Positions 36,919 to 47,478 of a stretch of 64,000 nucleotides of DNA are shown here, in pieces (the first letter of the stretch is position 1; the number at the start of each line of letters is the position of its first letter). The stretch is from Vicinamibacterales bacterium. GTDB lineage: Bacteria; Acidobacteriota; Vicinamibacteria; Vicinamibacterales; 2-12-FULL-66-21. The position numbers and the translations under genes were made by a program. The notes below the pieces were generated by a model. That model did no database searches, was not told the origin of the DNA, and was given only the letters and a program-made list of their open reading frames with translations. The stretch is from NCBI GenBank assembly GCA_036496585.1, contig DASXLB010000056.1:41415-105414 (forward strand). The letters run 5' to 3'.

Positions 36919-37979
36919 TCGCGGCGTCCTCTGTGCGGCACCGGCGTCGCGCCATGGGCGCTGGAGTCGTAGCAGGCTTCGACGACGGCCATCGTCTTGA
37001 TCGCATCGTCGACGGATGAGACGAGTGCAGGGTCTTCCTTGGCGACGAACCGCTGCAGGTTCGACATCGGACCCTCGAACGCCTCGGTGAACCACGAGCC
37101 GCGCAGCGGCACGTCGTGCCAGCGGCGCTCGGCCGTCACCTGCATCGTGTCGGGCGGACCGGCCGGGTAATCCAGGTTGACCCCCCAGGTGACGCGCGCG
37201 ATCCCGTTCGTCCCCTCGACCATGATCTGCGAGCGCTTGAAGGCCGGCTCGGCCCGATGGGTGTGGTTGAGGACGAGTGAGCACCGCAGCCGGTCGCCGT
37301 AGTCGAGGATGATCGAGCTGCGCGTGTCGCGCAGCTGCGGCATCTCGGGGTGACCGACCGCTTTGCAGTAGACACCAGCGGGCTCGCCGATCAGCCAGCG
37401 GATGGCGTCGAGATAGTGGATCGAGTGATAGACGATCTCGACGCGCGGCGCGCCGGCCATGAACGTCCAGTTCCCCCACGGCTGCTCGACCACGAGCCGG
37501 ACATCGACGTCGACGATGCGGCCGAGATCGCCGCCGGCGGCGAGATCGTGCAGAGCCAGCATGGCCGGGGCGAAACGCAGCTGGAAGTTGAGTGCGGCGA
37601 CCAGGCTGCGCTGGTGGCAGCAGGCCAGGATGCGATCGGCTCCGGCGAGATCCGCGCCCATCGGCTTCTGGATCAGCACGGGCGCGCCCTGTGGCAGCCG
37701 CTCGAGGATGCCGACGATCTGGTCTCCCGGGACTGCCAGGTCGAACACCGCCCCGGGATGCGCCGCAGCCGCCTCGATCGAGGTGAAGACCGTCGCGGAC
37801 GGCACCGACGTGGCCGTCGCTCTCGCCTGCTCCGGATTCACGTCGAAGAACCCGGCGACCGGGAAGCCGAGGCGCGCATAGGCCGGCAGATGCGAGGTCC
37901 GGACGATGGCGCCTGCGCCGACGAAGACGATCGGACGAGGATGGGCGGGGCGCGGCCAGGCCTGTCGGAGGTCGCGCAT
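36915..37979 (-). CDS. Gfo/Idh/MocA oxidoreductase, candidate L-fucose dehydrogenase
   Basis: A 354-residue cytosolic NAD(P)-dependent dehydrogenase. The Rossmann motif VFVGAGAIVRTSH lies near residue 19 and the catalytic-lysine motif LIQKPMGADL near residue 103. IVYHSIHYLDAIRWL near residue 190 gives the second catalytic region. The step missing from an otherwise complete fucose pathway is oxidation of L-fucose to the lactone. This gene lies between mutarotase and lactonase genes, so it is the obvious candidate, though known L-fucose dehydrogenases are usually from other families. The start at 37979 matches the family N-terminus. Confidence 0.82.
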   Translation of the reverse strand: MRDLRQAWPRPAHPRPIVFVGAGAIVRTSHLPAYARLGFPVAGFFDVNPEQARATATSVPSATVFTSIEAAAAHPGAVFDLAVPGDQIVGILERLPQGAPVLIQKPMGADLAGADRILACCHQRSLVAALNFQLRFAPAMLALHDLAAGGDLGRIVDVDVRLVVEQPWGNWTFMAGAPRVEIVYHSIHYLDAIRWLIGEPAGVYCKAVGHPEMPQLRDTRSSIILDYGDRLRCSLVLNHTHRAEPAFKRSQIMVEGTNGIARVTWGVNLDYPAGPPDTMQVTAERRWHDVPLRGSWFTEAFEGPMSNLQRFVAKEDPALVSSVDDAIKTMAVVEACYDSSAHGATPVPHRGRRE

Positions 37980-37987
37980 GACGGCGC

Positions 37988-38338
37988 TCAGGGACGCGCC
38001 GAGGGCACGCGATGCTCGAACACCAGATCCATCGCGGTCCACCAGTCGCGCTCGCCCGCGCCGGGCGCCGGCCGCTGCAGCGACATCATCAGCTGCTCCC
38101 ATTCGGCCACGCGCGGGTGCGAGGCCATGCGCGTGGCGAAGGCGCTGCGCAGATCGGAGCCGTCTTCGAGGTCGGCGATCATCACCAGCCGCGTAGCGAG
38201 CAGGTAGATCTGCATGTCGATCACCCCGGAGGCGCGCATGCTCTCGAGCACCTCCGGCCAGACGCGGCGATGGTAGTCGCAATAGGTCTCGACGACCGAA
38301 TCGTCCTTGAGATCGATCGCGAGTACCTGACGAATCAT
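37988..38338 (-). CDS. L-fucose/L-rhamnose mutarotase family protein
   Basis: A 116-residue protein of the RhaM-type mutarotase family (PF05336). Features are LDLK-like AIDLKDD at the start, YCDYHRRVWPEVLESMRASG with the active-site His, and the C-terminal aromatic segment MDLVFEH. It interconverts sugar anomers, supplying the form used by the dehydrogenase. Position in the operon points to L-fucose. The stop lies 8 bp before the oxidoreductase start. Confidence 0.88.
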   Translation of the reverse strand: MIRQVLAIDLKDDSVVETYCDYHRRVWPEVLESMRASGVIDMQIYLLATRLVMIADLEDGSDLRSAFATRMASHPRVAEWEQLMMSLQRPAPGAGERDWWTAMDLVFEHRVPSARP

Positions 38339-38344
38339 CGGTGT

Positions 38345-39205
38345 CTAACCGGAAAACGCCGTGACCGTCTGCCGCTGCCTGCCGAGGCCGTCGATGCCGA
38401 GCTCGACGACGTCGCCGGCCTTGAGGAAGACCGGCTCCGGCTTCAGACCGAGCCCGACGCCAGCCGGGGTGCCGGTGGTGATGACGTCGCCCGGCAGCAG
38501 CGTCATGAACTGGCTGCAGTAGCTGACCAGCGCGCGCACGCCGAAGATCATGTTCGCCGTCGTGCCCTTCTGCCGCGACACGCCGTTGACCGTCAGCCAC
38601 ATGCCGAGCTGCTGCGGATCCGCGACCTCGTCGGCCGTGGTGATGAAGGGTCCGAGCGGCGCGAATGTGTCGCAGCTCTTGCCCTTGACCCACTGTCCGC
38701 CGCGCTCGAGCTGAAAGGCGCGCTCCGAGTAGTCGTTGTGCAGCACGTAGCCGGCCACGTGTTCGAGCGCGTGGGGCTCGTCGACGTAGGACGCCTTCTT
38801 CCCGATCACGACCGCCAGCTCGACCTCCCAGTCGGTTTTCGTCGCCCCCTTCGGGATGACGAGATCGTCGTTGGGGCCGACGATCGCCGAGGTCGCCTTG
38901 AAGAAGAGGATCGGCTCCTTTGGCAGATCCATCTTGCTCTCGGCGGCGTGATCCTTGAAGTTCAGCCCGATGCAGACGATCTTGCTGGGCCGCGCCAGCG
39001 CGGCGCCGGTGCGCGCGGCGGCGTCGATTTTCGGCGCTGCGGCTCCCTTCTGCCGGACCCAGTCGGCGACGCCGCGAAGGCCGTCGCCACCAAAGAAGGC
39101 CTCGTCGAAGTCGCGGACATAGCCGGACACGTCGAGGCGGGTGTGGTCGTCGAGCAGCACCGCGGGTTTTTCCTGGCCTGGTGCGCCATAGCGGGCGAGT
39201 TTCAT
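38345..39205 (-). CDS. FAH-family hydrolase, candidate 2,4-diketo-3-deoxy-L-fuconate hydrolase
   Basis: A 286-residue fumarylacetoacetate hydrolase-fold enzyme. It has an N-terminal cap (about 1-70) and a catalytic domain with IGLNFKDHAAE, LFFKATSAIVGPND, DWEVELAVVIGK (metal Glu) and TTGTPAGVGLG. Members of this branch cleave 2,4-diketo-3-deoxy-L-fuconate to pyruvate and L-lactate. Its ATG overlaps the SDR stop, and the SDR makes exactly that diketo acid in the known pathway. Ureidoglycolate lyase is a common misannotation for this branch. Confidence 0.9.
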   Translation of the reverse strand: MKLARYGAPGQEKPAVLLDDHTRLDVSGYVRDFDEAFFGGDGLRGVADWVRQKGAAAPKIDAAARTGAALARPSKIVCIGLNFKDHAAESKMDLPKEPILFFKATSAIVGPNDDLVIPKGATKTDWEVELAVVIGKKASYVDEPHALEHVAGYVLHNDYSERAFQLERGGQWVKGKSCDTFAPLGPFITTADEVADPQQLGMWLTVNGVSRQKGTTANMIFGVRALVSYCSQFMTLLPGDVITTGTPAGVGLGLKPEPVFLKAGDVVELGIDGLGRQRQTVTAFSG

Positions 39206-39972
39206 ACGGCGGTCACGCCTCCGTCGATCGGATACGCGGCGCCGGTGATGAACGACGCCTCGTCCGAGCAGAGATAGAGCGCAAGTTGCGCGATTTCCTC
39301 CGGGCGCCCCATGCGCCCGATCGGTTGATAGGCCGACAGCGTCTGCATCATCTCCTGCTCGCGGCCCGGATAGTTCTTCGCCAGGTAGCCGTCGACGAAC
39401 GGCGTGTGGACGCGGCCCGGGCAGATGCAGTTGCAGCGGATGCCGCGCTTCACGTAGTCGGCGGCGATCGAGCGGGTCATCGTCAGCACCGCTCCTTTGG
39501 TCATCGAGTAGGCGAAGCGATCGACGATGCCGACCAGCGCCGCCACGGAACACATGTTGAGGATGACGCCGCCGCCCTGGCGCAGCATGACCGGCACGAT
39601 CGCGTGCGCGCAGAGATAGACGCCGAAGATGTTGACGCGGTACAGCCGGTCCATGTCGTCGGGCGCCGTCGTCTCGACGGTGCCGACGTGCGCGATGCCG
39701 GCGTTGTTGACGAGGATGTCGATGCGCGCGTGGGCCGCGGCAAGCGTCGCGGCGAGCGCGTCGACCTCGGCTGGCTGCGAGACGTCGCAGCGATGCGCCG
39801 ACCCGGCGCCGCCGGCCGCCGCGATCTCGTCGGCGATCTGGCGGGCGGCGGCCTCGTCGCGATCGACCACCGCCACCTGCGCGCCGCGGGCCGCGAAGAC
39901 CCGCGCGATGGCCGCCCCGATGCCCGAGCCCGCGCCGGTCACCACGGCCATCTTTCCCTGGAGTTCGAACAT
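39202..39972 (-). CDS. SDR, candidate 2-keto-3-deoxy-L-fuconate dehydrogenase
   Basis: A 256-residue classical short-chain dehydrogenase. The cofactor motif TGAGSGIG is near residue 12, NNAG near 88, and the YSMTKGA catalytic Tyr/Lys pair near 151. It keeps the C-terminal DGGVTAV end. CNCICPGRVHTPFVDGYLAKNYPG resembles 2-keto-3-deoxy-L-fuconate dehydrogenases. It would oxidise C4 of the keto-deoxy acid, feeding the FAH-family hydrolase translated from an overlapping start. Confidence 0.9.
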   Translation of the reverse strand: MFELQGKMAVVTGAGSGIGAAIARVFAARGAQVAVVDRDEAAARQIADEIAAAGGAGSAHRCDVSQPAEVDALAATLAAAHARIDILVNNAGIAHVGTVETTAPDDMDRLYRVNIFGVYLCAHAIVPVMLRQGGGVILNMCSVAALVGIVDRFAYSMTKGAVLTMTRSIAADYVKRGIRCNCICPGRVHTPFVDGYLAKNYPGREQEMMQTLSAYQPIGRMGRPEEIAQLALYLCSDEASFITGAAYPIDGGVTAV

Positions 39973-39990
39973 GTCCGACTGCGATCTATC

Positions 39991-41714
<1,724 letters not shown>

Positions 41715-41718
<4 letters not shown>

Positions 41719-42626
41719 GCGTCTCTCAGCGTTCGCGCGGCCGGCGTGACTTGCGCGATCTGCGCATCCTTCAGCGCCGACACATAGGGTGGGATCGGGC
41801 CGGTCCCGGCGATCCCCGCGGCCTCGGTGGCGTGATGCAGCACGCGCGCCGGGCCCCAGGCGTCGCGCAGATCCTCGAGCGGTATGAAGTGCGCGCGCAG
41901 CGTTTCGGCCGCCGCCCAATCCCCCGCACGCGCGGCGGCGAAGAATTCCTGGCAGCGCGCCGGCGCGATGCAGCCGGATCCGGTCGTCATGCCGATGAGC
42001 CCGAAGTCGCGCAGGTGGACGACGGCCGGACGCTCTCCCATGCCGCTGACGACCTTCGACCGATCAACCCGGCGCAGCAGACCGTCGAGATACGGATCGC
42101 GCGAGGGATCGTCGAGGACGACGGCGTATTTGATCGCGACGGCGACGCCGTCGGCGACGAGCCGGCCGATCGCGTCGAGGCCGGCGTCCCGATCGCTGCC
42201 GAACACGGTGTCGGACTTCAGATACAGGATGAGCGGCATGCCGGCGGCGTCGGCGATGTCGCGGTAGCCCGCGTCGAGACCGCCCGCGTCACGCGGGTCG
42301 CCGCACGGCAGCATCATCACGGCCGGGAATCGGTGGCGGCGCAAAATCCGCGCCTGATCCATCGCGTGTCCGAACGACGGGCCGATGCTCGGGATCGGCC
42401 AGCGCGGTGCGGCGAACGAGGCCAGCCAGCCGCAGAGCATCTCGAACTCGCCGAGCGTGGCGTGATAGAGAAACGCGTTGCCGCCGTAGAGAAAGCGGGT
42501 GATGCCGCCAGCCTCGATGTAGCGCGCGATCTGCTCGGCGGCGTCGAGATCGAGCGTCCGCCTGGCGTCGGCGCGTCGAGGCAGCGGCGGAACGGAGAAC
42601 ACACCGTCGAGGGTCAGAGCCGTCAT
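41715..42626 (-). CDS. DapA-family aldolase/dehydratase
   Basis: A 303-residue class I aldolase barrel of the dihydrodipicolinate synthase family. The Schiff-base lysine is K166 in VAIKYAV and the partner Tyr is Y135 in LILYLKSD. Coupling to an IlvD/Edd dehydratase argues for a 2-keto-3-deoxy-aldonate aldolase or dehydratase rather than lysine synthesis. Its stop overlaps the IlvD start. It begins 7 bp after the M24 gene. Substrate not determined. Confidence 0.85.
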
Positions 42627-42633
42627 ACGCCTG

Positions 42634-43743
42634 TCACATTCTCCATACGCCCGACGCCGTCAGGCCGCCTTCGATGTCGATCGCCGGCCAGTCGGGCGTC
42701 GAGGTGATGATCTCGAGGCGATCGCCGAGGACGAGCGCGGTGTCCTCGACTTTCGTCCCGGTCACGGTCGGATTCCATGCGAACGCCTGGCGCTCGGCGA
42801 CGACTTCCGGCGAGTGGGGATGCGCGATCCATTCGCGGGCGCGATACCCGATCGCGCCTCCCTGATGATGCTTCAGGATTTCCTCGGCGCAGCCGGCATC
42901 GGCGTAGGCGCGCGCCAGCGTGTCGTAGAGCGCCGCGCCGGTCGCGCCCGGCCGGGTCGCGGCCAACACCCGCCCGAATACGCCCGCCGCCGTGCGTGTC
43001 CGCGTCTCGAGATCGGGCCGCGCCCCGGCGGCGACGACCCGCGAGAGCGAGACGATCAGCCCGTCGCGCTCGGCGCACAGCGCGAGCATGACCGCCTCCT
43101 TCCACGCCGTCTGCGTCGGCACCGGGTGCCGGTAGCGGCGCAGCCGTTCGTCGGCGCCGACGAGCGCCACCACGGCGCGGGCCCGGAAGCCGGCCGCCGC
43201 GTCGGCGACGGCGCGGGCGATGTCGACCTCGAGGCCGCCCGGCTCGAGGCCGCGGCAGATCCGGCCCAGCGCGACACCGGCGTCACGCCCGAGCGTGCGG
43301 TAGCGTGCGGCCTCGCCGTCGGTCAGGCGCGCCCGCGCGCGCGACAACATCGGCTCGATCGGCGTCGTGTCGGGCAGCGGCCAGTCGGCGGCCACGCTCG
43401 CGCCGCCCGGCAGCACGCGCTGCGCCAGGCGGACGGCGTGGCGGGGATCCTGGTCATCCGCCCACGGATACTCGATCGGGGCGTAGTCGAGGCCGGCCAG
43501 CACCTCCTCGAGCATGCGCGGCATCTCGATCGCGTTGGCGAGCACATGACGGCCGCCGGCCGCCGTCACCAGCAGCCGCGCCGATCCCGTCTCGCGCGTC
43601 GTGTCGATGCGGTTGTGCCGTCCGCTGGTGAGCCAGGCGATGTTGTGGTGCGCCGCGAGCAGGATGGCGCCCGCGCCCGCGTCGCGCGCCAGGCGGACGA
43701 GGCGGTCCAGCTTTTCGTCGTGTTCGGCCGCGCGGTCGGTCAT
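42634..43743 (-). CDS. M24 (creatinase/aminopeptidase-fold) protein, degenerate metal site
   Basis: A 369-residue pita-bread-fold protein with an N-terminal creatinase-like domain (about 1-140) and a C-terminal M24 domain. The usual metal ligands D, D, H, E, E are not all present. The segment that normally carries the two Asp reads LCAERDGLIVSLSRVV, and the usual EP is NP (AWNPTVTG). The final VEDTALV Glu and a His in KHHQGGAIG remain. It may therefore lack dimetal aminopeptidase activity. It overlaps the DUF6807 gene by ATGA and heads the DapA/IlvD part of the operon. Role unknown. Confidence 0.8.
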   Translation of the reverse strand: MTDRAAEHDEKLDRLVRLARDAGAGAILLAAHHNIAWLTSGRHNRIDTTRETGSARLLVTAAGGRHVLANAIEMPRMLEEVLAGLDYAPIEYPWADDQDPRHAVRLAQRVLPGGASVAADWPLPDTTPIEPMLSRARARLTDGEAARYRTLGRDAGVALGRICRGLEPGGLEVDIARAVADAAAGFRARAVVALVGADERLRRYRHPVPTQTAWKEAVMLALCAERDGLIVSLSRVVAAGARPDLETRTRTAAGVFGRVLAATRPGATGAALYDTLARAYADAGCAEEILKHHQGGAIGYRAREWIAHPHSPEVVAERQAFAWNPTVTGTKVEDTALVLGDRLEIITSTPDWPAIDIEGGLTASGVWRM

Positions 43744-44819
43744 CGGCGCCCGTTGGCGGCGGCTCCCGTCTGTGCAAACGCCTTCTGTTCGCGATCGGCG
43801 CGCTCGGGCGTGAGGCCCCCGTCGACGATCAGGACCCGATAACGGAAGGTCACCGACTGTTTCGGTTCGAGCGCGAAGCCCAGCGTCTCCTTGCCGTTGC
43901 TGAAGATCTTCTGGCCGAGTGGATTCGCCGAGAACAGTCCGAAGTTACGCGCGTGCCAGTAGGTGGGATAACCGGGATTCGACGGGTGATCGAGGATGGC
44001 GATGGTGATCGTGTCGCTGCCGATCTGGCCGGTCAGCAAACACCAGCGGCCGCGCGTGCCCCAGGCGTCGTCGCCCTGTTTGCCGTCGCTCGTCGTGTAG
44101 TTGCCGGTGATGCCGGCGTTGTCGAGCTTCGGCACCTCGGTCGGGCGGCCCGACATATCGGTGAAGACTTCCGGCTTCGTCGACGGCAGCTCGAGCTGGC
44201 GCGCGACCCGCAGGCCGAGCATCCCGTCCTTCGCGTCGTCGAAAGTGACTCGCGTGTCGAGCGCCGTCAGCGTAGTCGTGCGATCGATCGTGCGGGTGGC
44301 CGCGTCGCCGCGGAAGACGAACGCGGTGCGCTCGTGCAGCAGCGTGGTGCCGTCGTGCCGCACCCAGTCCGACTCCGTGACGAGATCGCCGCGCTCGCCG
44401 GAGGTCGCGCTGACGATGCGGCGGTGGAGGATGGTGCCCATCTTTGGCGCGTCTTCGGGCTTGATCGCGTCGGAGTTGTTCCAGAAGTCGATGCCGTTGA
44501 CGTTCTCGTAGTTGAGCCAGAACCCGACGTGATGCGGATGGTCGACCCGCTCGCCCGGACGCGGATCCAGGGGCCAGCCGCGCGTGACGAGCGTGCCGTG
44601 CGCGTCGCGAATCGGGTAGAGGACCGGCTTCTTGACGGTGTCGGGCCAGATGTACGACGTGAACGGTTTGCCGTCGACGGTGACGTCGACACGCCGCGCC
44701 GCCTCGTCGACCTTGACGTTCACTCCAGGGATGCCGGTCACACCGGCGGTGCTGCGCTCCGCGGCCAGCGGAAGGACCAGCCCGACGGCGGACACCAGGA
44801 GGACGAAGAGGGGACGCAT
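43740..44819 (-). CDS. DUF6807 (PmoA-like) exported protein
   Basis: A 359-residue exported beta-sandwich protein. A signal peptide (about 1-20) is followed by DGKPFTSYIWPD, then PHHVGFWLNYENVNGIDFW and the C-terminal GKETLGFALEPKQSVTFRYRV. This family is often labelled methane oxygenase PmoA, which is misleading. It is common beside Gfo/Idh genes in sugar clusters and its biochemistry is not settled. It is the first gene of the long minus-strand operon, divergent from the DUF1080 gene across 51 bp. Confidence 0.8.
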   Translation of the reverse strand: MRPLFVLLVSAVGLVLPLAAERSTAGVTGIPGVNVKVDEAARRVDVTVDGKPFTSYIWPDTVKKPVLYPIRDAHGTLVTRGWPLDPRPGERVDHPHHVGFWLNYENVNGIDFWNNSDAIKPEDAPKMGTILHRRIVSATSGERGDLVTESDWVRHDGTTLLHERTAFVFRGDAATRTIDRTTTLTALDTRVTFDDAKDGMLGLRVARQLELPSTKPEVFTDMSGRPTEVPKLDNAGITGNYTTSDGKQGDDAWGTRGRWCLLTGQIGSDTITIAILDHPSNPGYPTYWHARNFGLFSANPLGQKIFSNGKETLGFALEPKQSVTFRYRVLIVDGGLTPERADREQKAFAQTGAAANGRR

Positions 44820-44855
44820 GGCGACAGCTCCTTGTGGGCGGCCGGACGAAAGCGG

Positions 44856-44861
44856 TAAAGT
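44856..44861 (+). promoter_or_regulatory. Candidate -10 element (TAAAGT) for the DUF1080 gene
   Basis: TAAAGT lies 9 bases before the ATG at 44871 in the 51-bp divergent gap. No ribosome site is visible in between. Confidence 0.3.
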
Positions 44862-44870
44862 CTGTCCCAC

Positions 44871-45614
44871 ATGACTGCCAAATTCAAGCTCGCCACCATG
44901 ACGTTTGTTGCCGCCGCAGCGGCCGCAACGCAGACGGTCGCGACGGCGCAGACCAGGAAGGATCCCACCGCCGCGACCGTCGCAGCCGACCAAGCCGGTG
45001 GCTGGACGCCGCTCTTCGACGGCAAGGACTTGAAGGGCTGGCGCGGCTACAACAAACCGGACGCGTCGGAAACGCGGTGGCGCGTCGAAGACGGTCTGCT
45101 GACGCTGCCATCCAACGGCGCCGGCGACACCCACGGCCAGCGCGATCTGATCACCGACGCGACCTACGACCAGTTCGACCTGCGGTGGGAATGGAAGATC
45201 TCGCTGGGGGGCAACAGCGGCGTCAAGTACTTCGTGCTGGAGGATCGCCCTGATGCGATCGGCCACGAGTACCAGATGATCGACGACGAGCGGCATCCCG
45301 ACGCGAAAATCGGTCCCCACCGCCAGACGGCGGCGTTCTACGACGTGTTTCCCGCGCACGATCGCCCGATGAAACCGGCCGGCGAGTGGAACACCAGCGA
45401 GGTGATCGTCAAGGGCAAGCACGTCACGCACTTCCTCAACGGCAAGAACGTGCTCGAGTACGACCTCGATTCGCCGGCGCTGATGGCCCAGATCGAGAAG
45501 AGCAAGTTCAAGGGGATCGAGCGTTTCGGCCACCCGCAGAACGGCCACATTCTCGTCCAGGACCATGGCGATCAAGTGTGGTACCGCACGATCGAGATCA
45601 AGCGCCTGAAGTAG
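44871..45614 (+). CDS. DUF1080 protein (3-keto-glycoside hydrolase-like), exported
   Basis: A 247-residue exported concanavalin-like beta-sandwich. A signal peptide (about 8-27) ends at TAQTR. The family core GWTPLFDGKDLKGWRG, RWRVEDGLLTL, WEWKISLGGNSGVKYFV and FNG-type FLNGKNVLEYDLDS are all present. Members hydrolyse 3-keto-disaccharides or glycosides formed by Gfo/Idh-type oxidation. The next gene is a Gfo/Idh oxidoreductase 8 bp away, which fits. Length is typical. Confidence 0.88.
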   Translation: MTAKFKLATMTFVAAAAAATQTVATAQTRKDPTAATVAADQAGGWTPLFDGKDLKGWRGYNKPDASETRWRVEDGLLTLPSNGAGDTHGQRDLITDATYDQFDLRWEWKISLGGNSGVKYFVLEDRPDAIGHEYQMIDDERHPDAKIGPHRQTAAFYDVFPAHDRPMKPAGEWNTSEVIVKGKHVTHFLNGKNVLEYDLDSPALMAQIEKSKFKGIERFGHPQNGHILVQDHGDQVWYRTIEIKRLK

Positions 45615-45622
45615 ATCGCACC

Positions 45623-46561
45623 GTGCGAATCGGGATCATCGGCGCGGGCGGCATCTCGGGGACGCACGTCAGGGCGGCGCAGGGCATCGACGGCGTCGAG
45701 ATCGTCGCCGTCCACGGACACAACCTGCAGAAGACGACAGCGCTGGCCGACTCGTGCGGCGCGGTCGCCTACGAGGACTTCGACGCGTTCCTCGCGCATC
45801 CGATGGACATGGTGGCGATCGGCAGTCCATCCGGGCTCCATGCCCGGCAGGCGATCGCCGCGCTCCGCCGCGGCCTGCATGCGCTCGTCGAGAAGCCGCT
45901 CGACGTCACCACCGCGAACGTCGACGCGGTGATCGTCGAGGCGGATCGCGCCGGCCGCCGGGTCGGCGTGATGTTCCAGGAACGCCTGCTGCCCGAGGTC
46001 GTGGCGCTCAAGCAGCGCCTCGATGCGGGTGAGATTGGCTCGCCGCTCTTCATTTCGGGACAGATGCACTGGTACCGGCCGCCTGAGTACTACGCCTCGT
46101 CGAAGTGGCGCGGCACGCCTGGGCTCGACGGCGGCGGCGCTGTCATCAACCAGGGCATCCACACCCTCGACCTGATGCTGCATCTCCTCGGCGACGCGCG
46201 GCGGGTCAGCGCCCGCACGGCAACCCGGCTCCACGACATCAAGGTCGAAGACACGGCCGCGGCGCTGATCGAATTCGAGAACCGCGCCTTCGGGCTCTTC
46301 GAAGCCACGACCGCCGCGGCGCCGGGGTTCGCGCGCCGGATCGAGATCGCCGGCAGCCAGGGACGGCTCGTCTACGAGGATCCGCCGCGTCCGGCGACGG
46401 TCGCCGACGCCACGCCGCATCGCCGCGTGTTCGAGGACTTCATCGAAGCGGTCCGGACCGGCCGCCGGCCCGCCTGCGACGCGGTGGAAGGGCGCCGCAG
46501 CGTGGCGCTCATCGAGGCCCTCTACAGGTCCGCCACGTCTGGAGGATTCGAGACGCCATGA
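45623..46561 (+). CDS. Gfo/Idh/MocA family oxidoreductase (cytosolic)
   Basis: A 312-residue oxidoreductase without a signal peptide. The Rossmann motif [13 protein letters not shown] begins at residue 3, the catalytic lysine is in [14 protein letters not shown] near residue 94, and [19 protein letters not shown] supplies the substrate His. The GTG at 45623 starts directly at the fold. It is coupled to the cupin gene by ATGA. With the DUF1080 gene upstream it may interconvert 3-keto and normal sugars. The substrate is unknown. Confidence 0.87.
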   Translation: MRIGIIGAGGISGTHVRAAQGIDGVEIVAVHGHNLQKTTALADSCGAVAYEDFDAFLAHPMDMVAIGSPSGLHARQAIAALRRGLHALVEKPLDVTTANVDAVIVEADRAGRRVGVMFQERLLPEVVALKQRLDAGEIGSPLFISGQMHWYRPPEYYASSKWRGTPGLDGGGAVINQGIHTLDLMLHLLGDARRVSARTATRLHDIKVEDTAAALIEFENRAFGLFEATTAAAPGFARRIEIAGSQGRLVYEDPPRPATVADATPHRRVFEDFIEAVRTGRRPACDAVEGRRSVALIEALYRSATSGGFETP

Positions 46562-47004
46562 CCATGAAGCGAATCGCCGCCGCCGCGCTGCTGATGCTGG
46601 CCGGCGCCGGCCTGCAGGCGCTCGCGTCCGCGCGCACCGCGCCCGGCGGCTACATCATCGAGCGCGATGCCGACATCGCCAGGGACGAGCCCGGCACCCA
46701 CAACGGCGGCGGCATGACGATCGGCTACTCCTTCTTCGCGAAGGTGCCGAACCTGAAGCTGGTCTTCCGCAAGCGCGCCTTCCACCCTGGATCGGGGGTC
46801 GGCCTGCACGAGCAGAAGGAAGACGAGATTTACTACGTGCTGAGCGGGAAGGGACGGATGACGCTCGACGGCAAGGACTACGACGTCACGCCAGGCACCG
46901 CCATCCTCACCAGGACTGGCAGCTCGCACAGCCTGAAGCAGGTGGGCAGCGACGATCTGGTCGTGCTGATCAACTACGAAGTCGAGCCGCAGCCGATGAA
47001 GTGA
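46558..47004 (+). CDS. Exported single-domain cupin
   Basis: A 148-residue protein with a signal peptide (about 4-24) and one cupin barrel. Metal-type ligands occur in [18 protein letters not shown] (H, E, E) and the second motif is near TGSSHSL. Single cupins of this kind may isomerise, bind or sense sugars. It is the third gene of the DUF1080, Gfo/Idh, cupin operon. No activity can be assigned. Confidence 0.8.
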   Translation: MTMKRIAAAALLMLAGAGLQALASARTAPGGYIIERDADIARDEPGTHNGGGMTIGYSFFAKVPNLKLVFRKRAFHPGSGVGLHEQKEDEIYYVLSGKGRMTLDGKDYDVTPGTAILTRTGSSHSLKQVGSDDLVVLINYEVEPQPMK

Positions 47005-47020
47005 GCGCGGGACCGGCCGG

Positions 47021-47464
47021 TCATTTCCTGGCCGGCTCGCGGCGTGCGATCCACTTCAGGATGCGGTCGGCGGCGTCCTTCGCGGCATGCGCCGGCGAGC
47101 CCTGACCGATACCCTTGAGCTCGGATTCCTGACCGCCGGACGAGAGGCGGAAACGCAGGATCGTCTCGCCGAGCGAGGTGACCTTCTTCCCGCCGAACGG
47201 CCCGCCGCCTTCATCCTGCACTTCGCGCCCGGTCACTTCGACGAGCAGCGTCGCGTCCTCTTTGCGATCGACGAGGCTGATGCCTTTCTTCTTGCTGAGC
47301 GCATCCTTCAGCTCGCGCACCCCCTCGACCCGCCCCTGCTCCTCGGCGGATGGCGCGCCGGTCGACGTGGTGTCGGTGAAGACATAGGCACGAACCGTGG
47401 TGAGCGTGTCCTTGGCCTGCGGCGGCGCGACACTCAGAAGCGAGAGCACGAGCGGGAGGATCAT
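47021..47464 (-). CDS. Exported hypothetical protein
   Basis: A 147-residue protein of unknown family. A short signal peptide (about 1-17) precedes a small alpha/beta domain containing VRAYVFTDTT, LKDALSKKKGISLVDRKEDATLLVEVTGRE and a charged end, ILKWIARREPARK. The layout resembles small secreted domains that compute dose-like additive terms in lipoproteins, but I recognise no family. It follows the SDR gene by 14 bp, third after GH88 and SDR. Confidence 0.65.
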   Translation of the reverse strand: MILPLVLSLLSVAPPQAKDTLTTVRAYVFTDTTSTGAPSAEEQGRVEGVRELKDALSKKKGISLVDRKEDATLLVEVTGREVQDEGGGPFGGKKVTSLGETILRFRLSSGGQESELKGIGQGSPAHAAKDAADRILKWIARREPARK

Positions 47465-47478
47465 CTGGTCTCTCCAGG

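Noticed and set aside
43740-44817. DUF6807 gene read as a methane monooxygenase subunit (PmoA)
   Set aside because: The database label PmoA is historical; there are no membrane helices or copper-site features, and no pmoB or pmoC.
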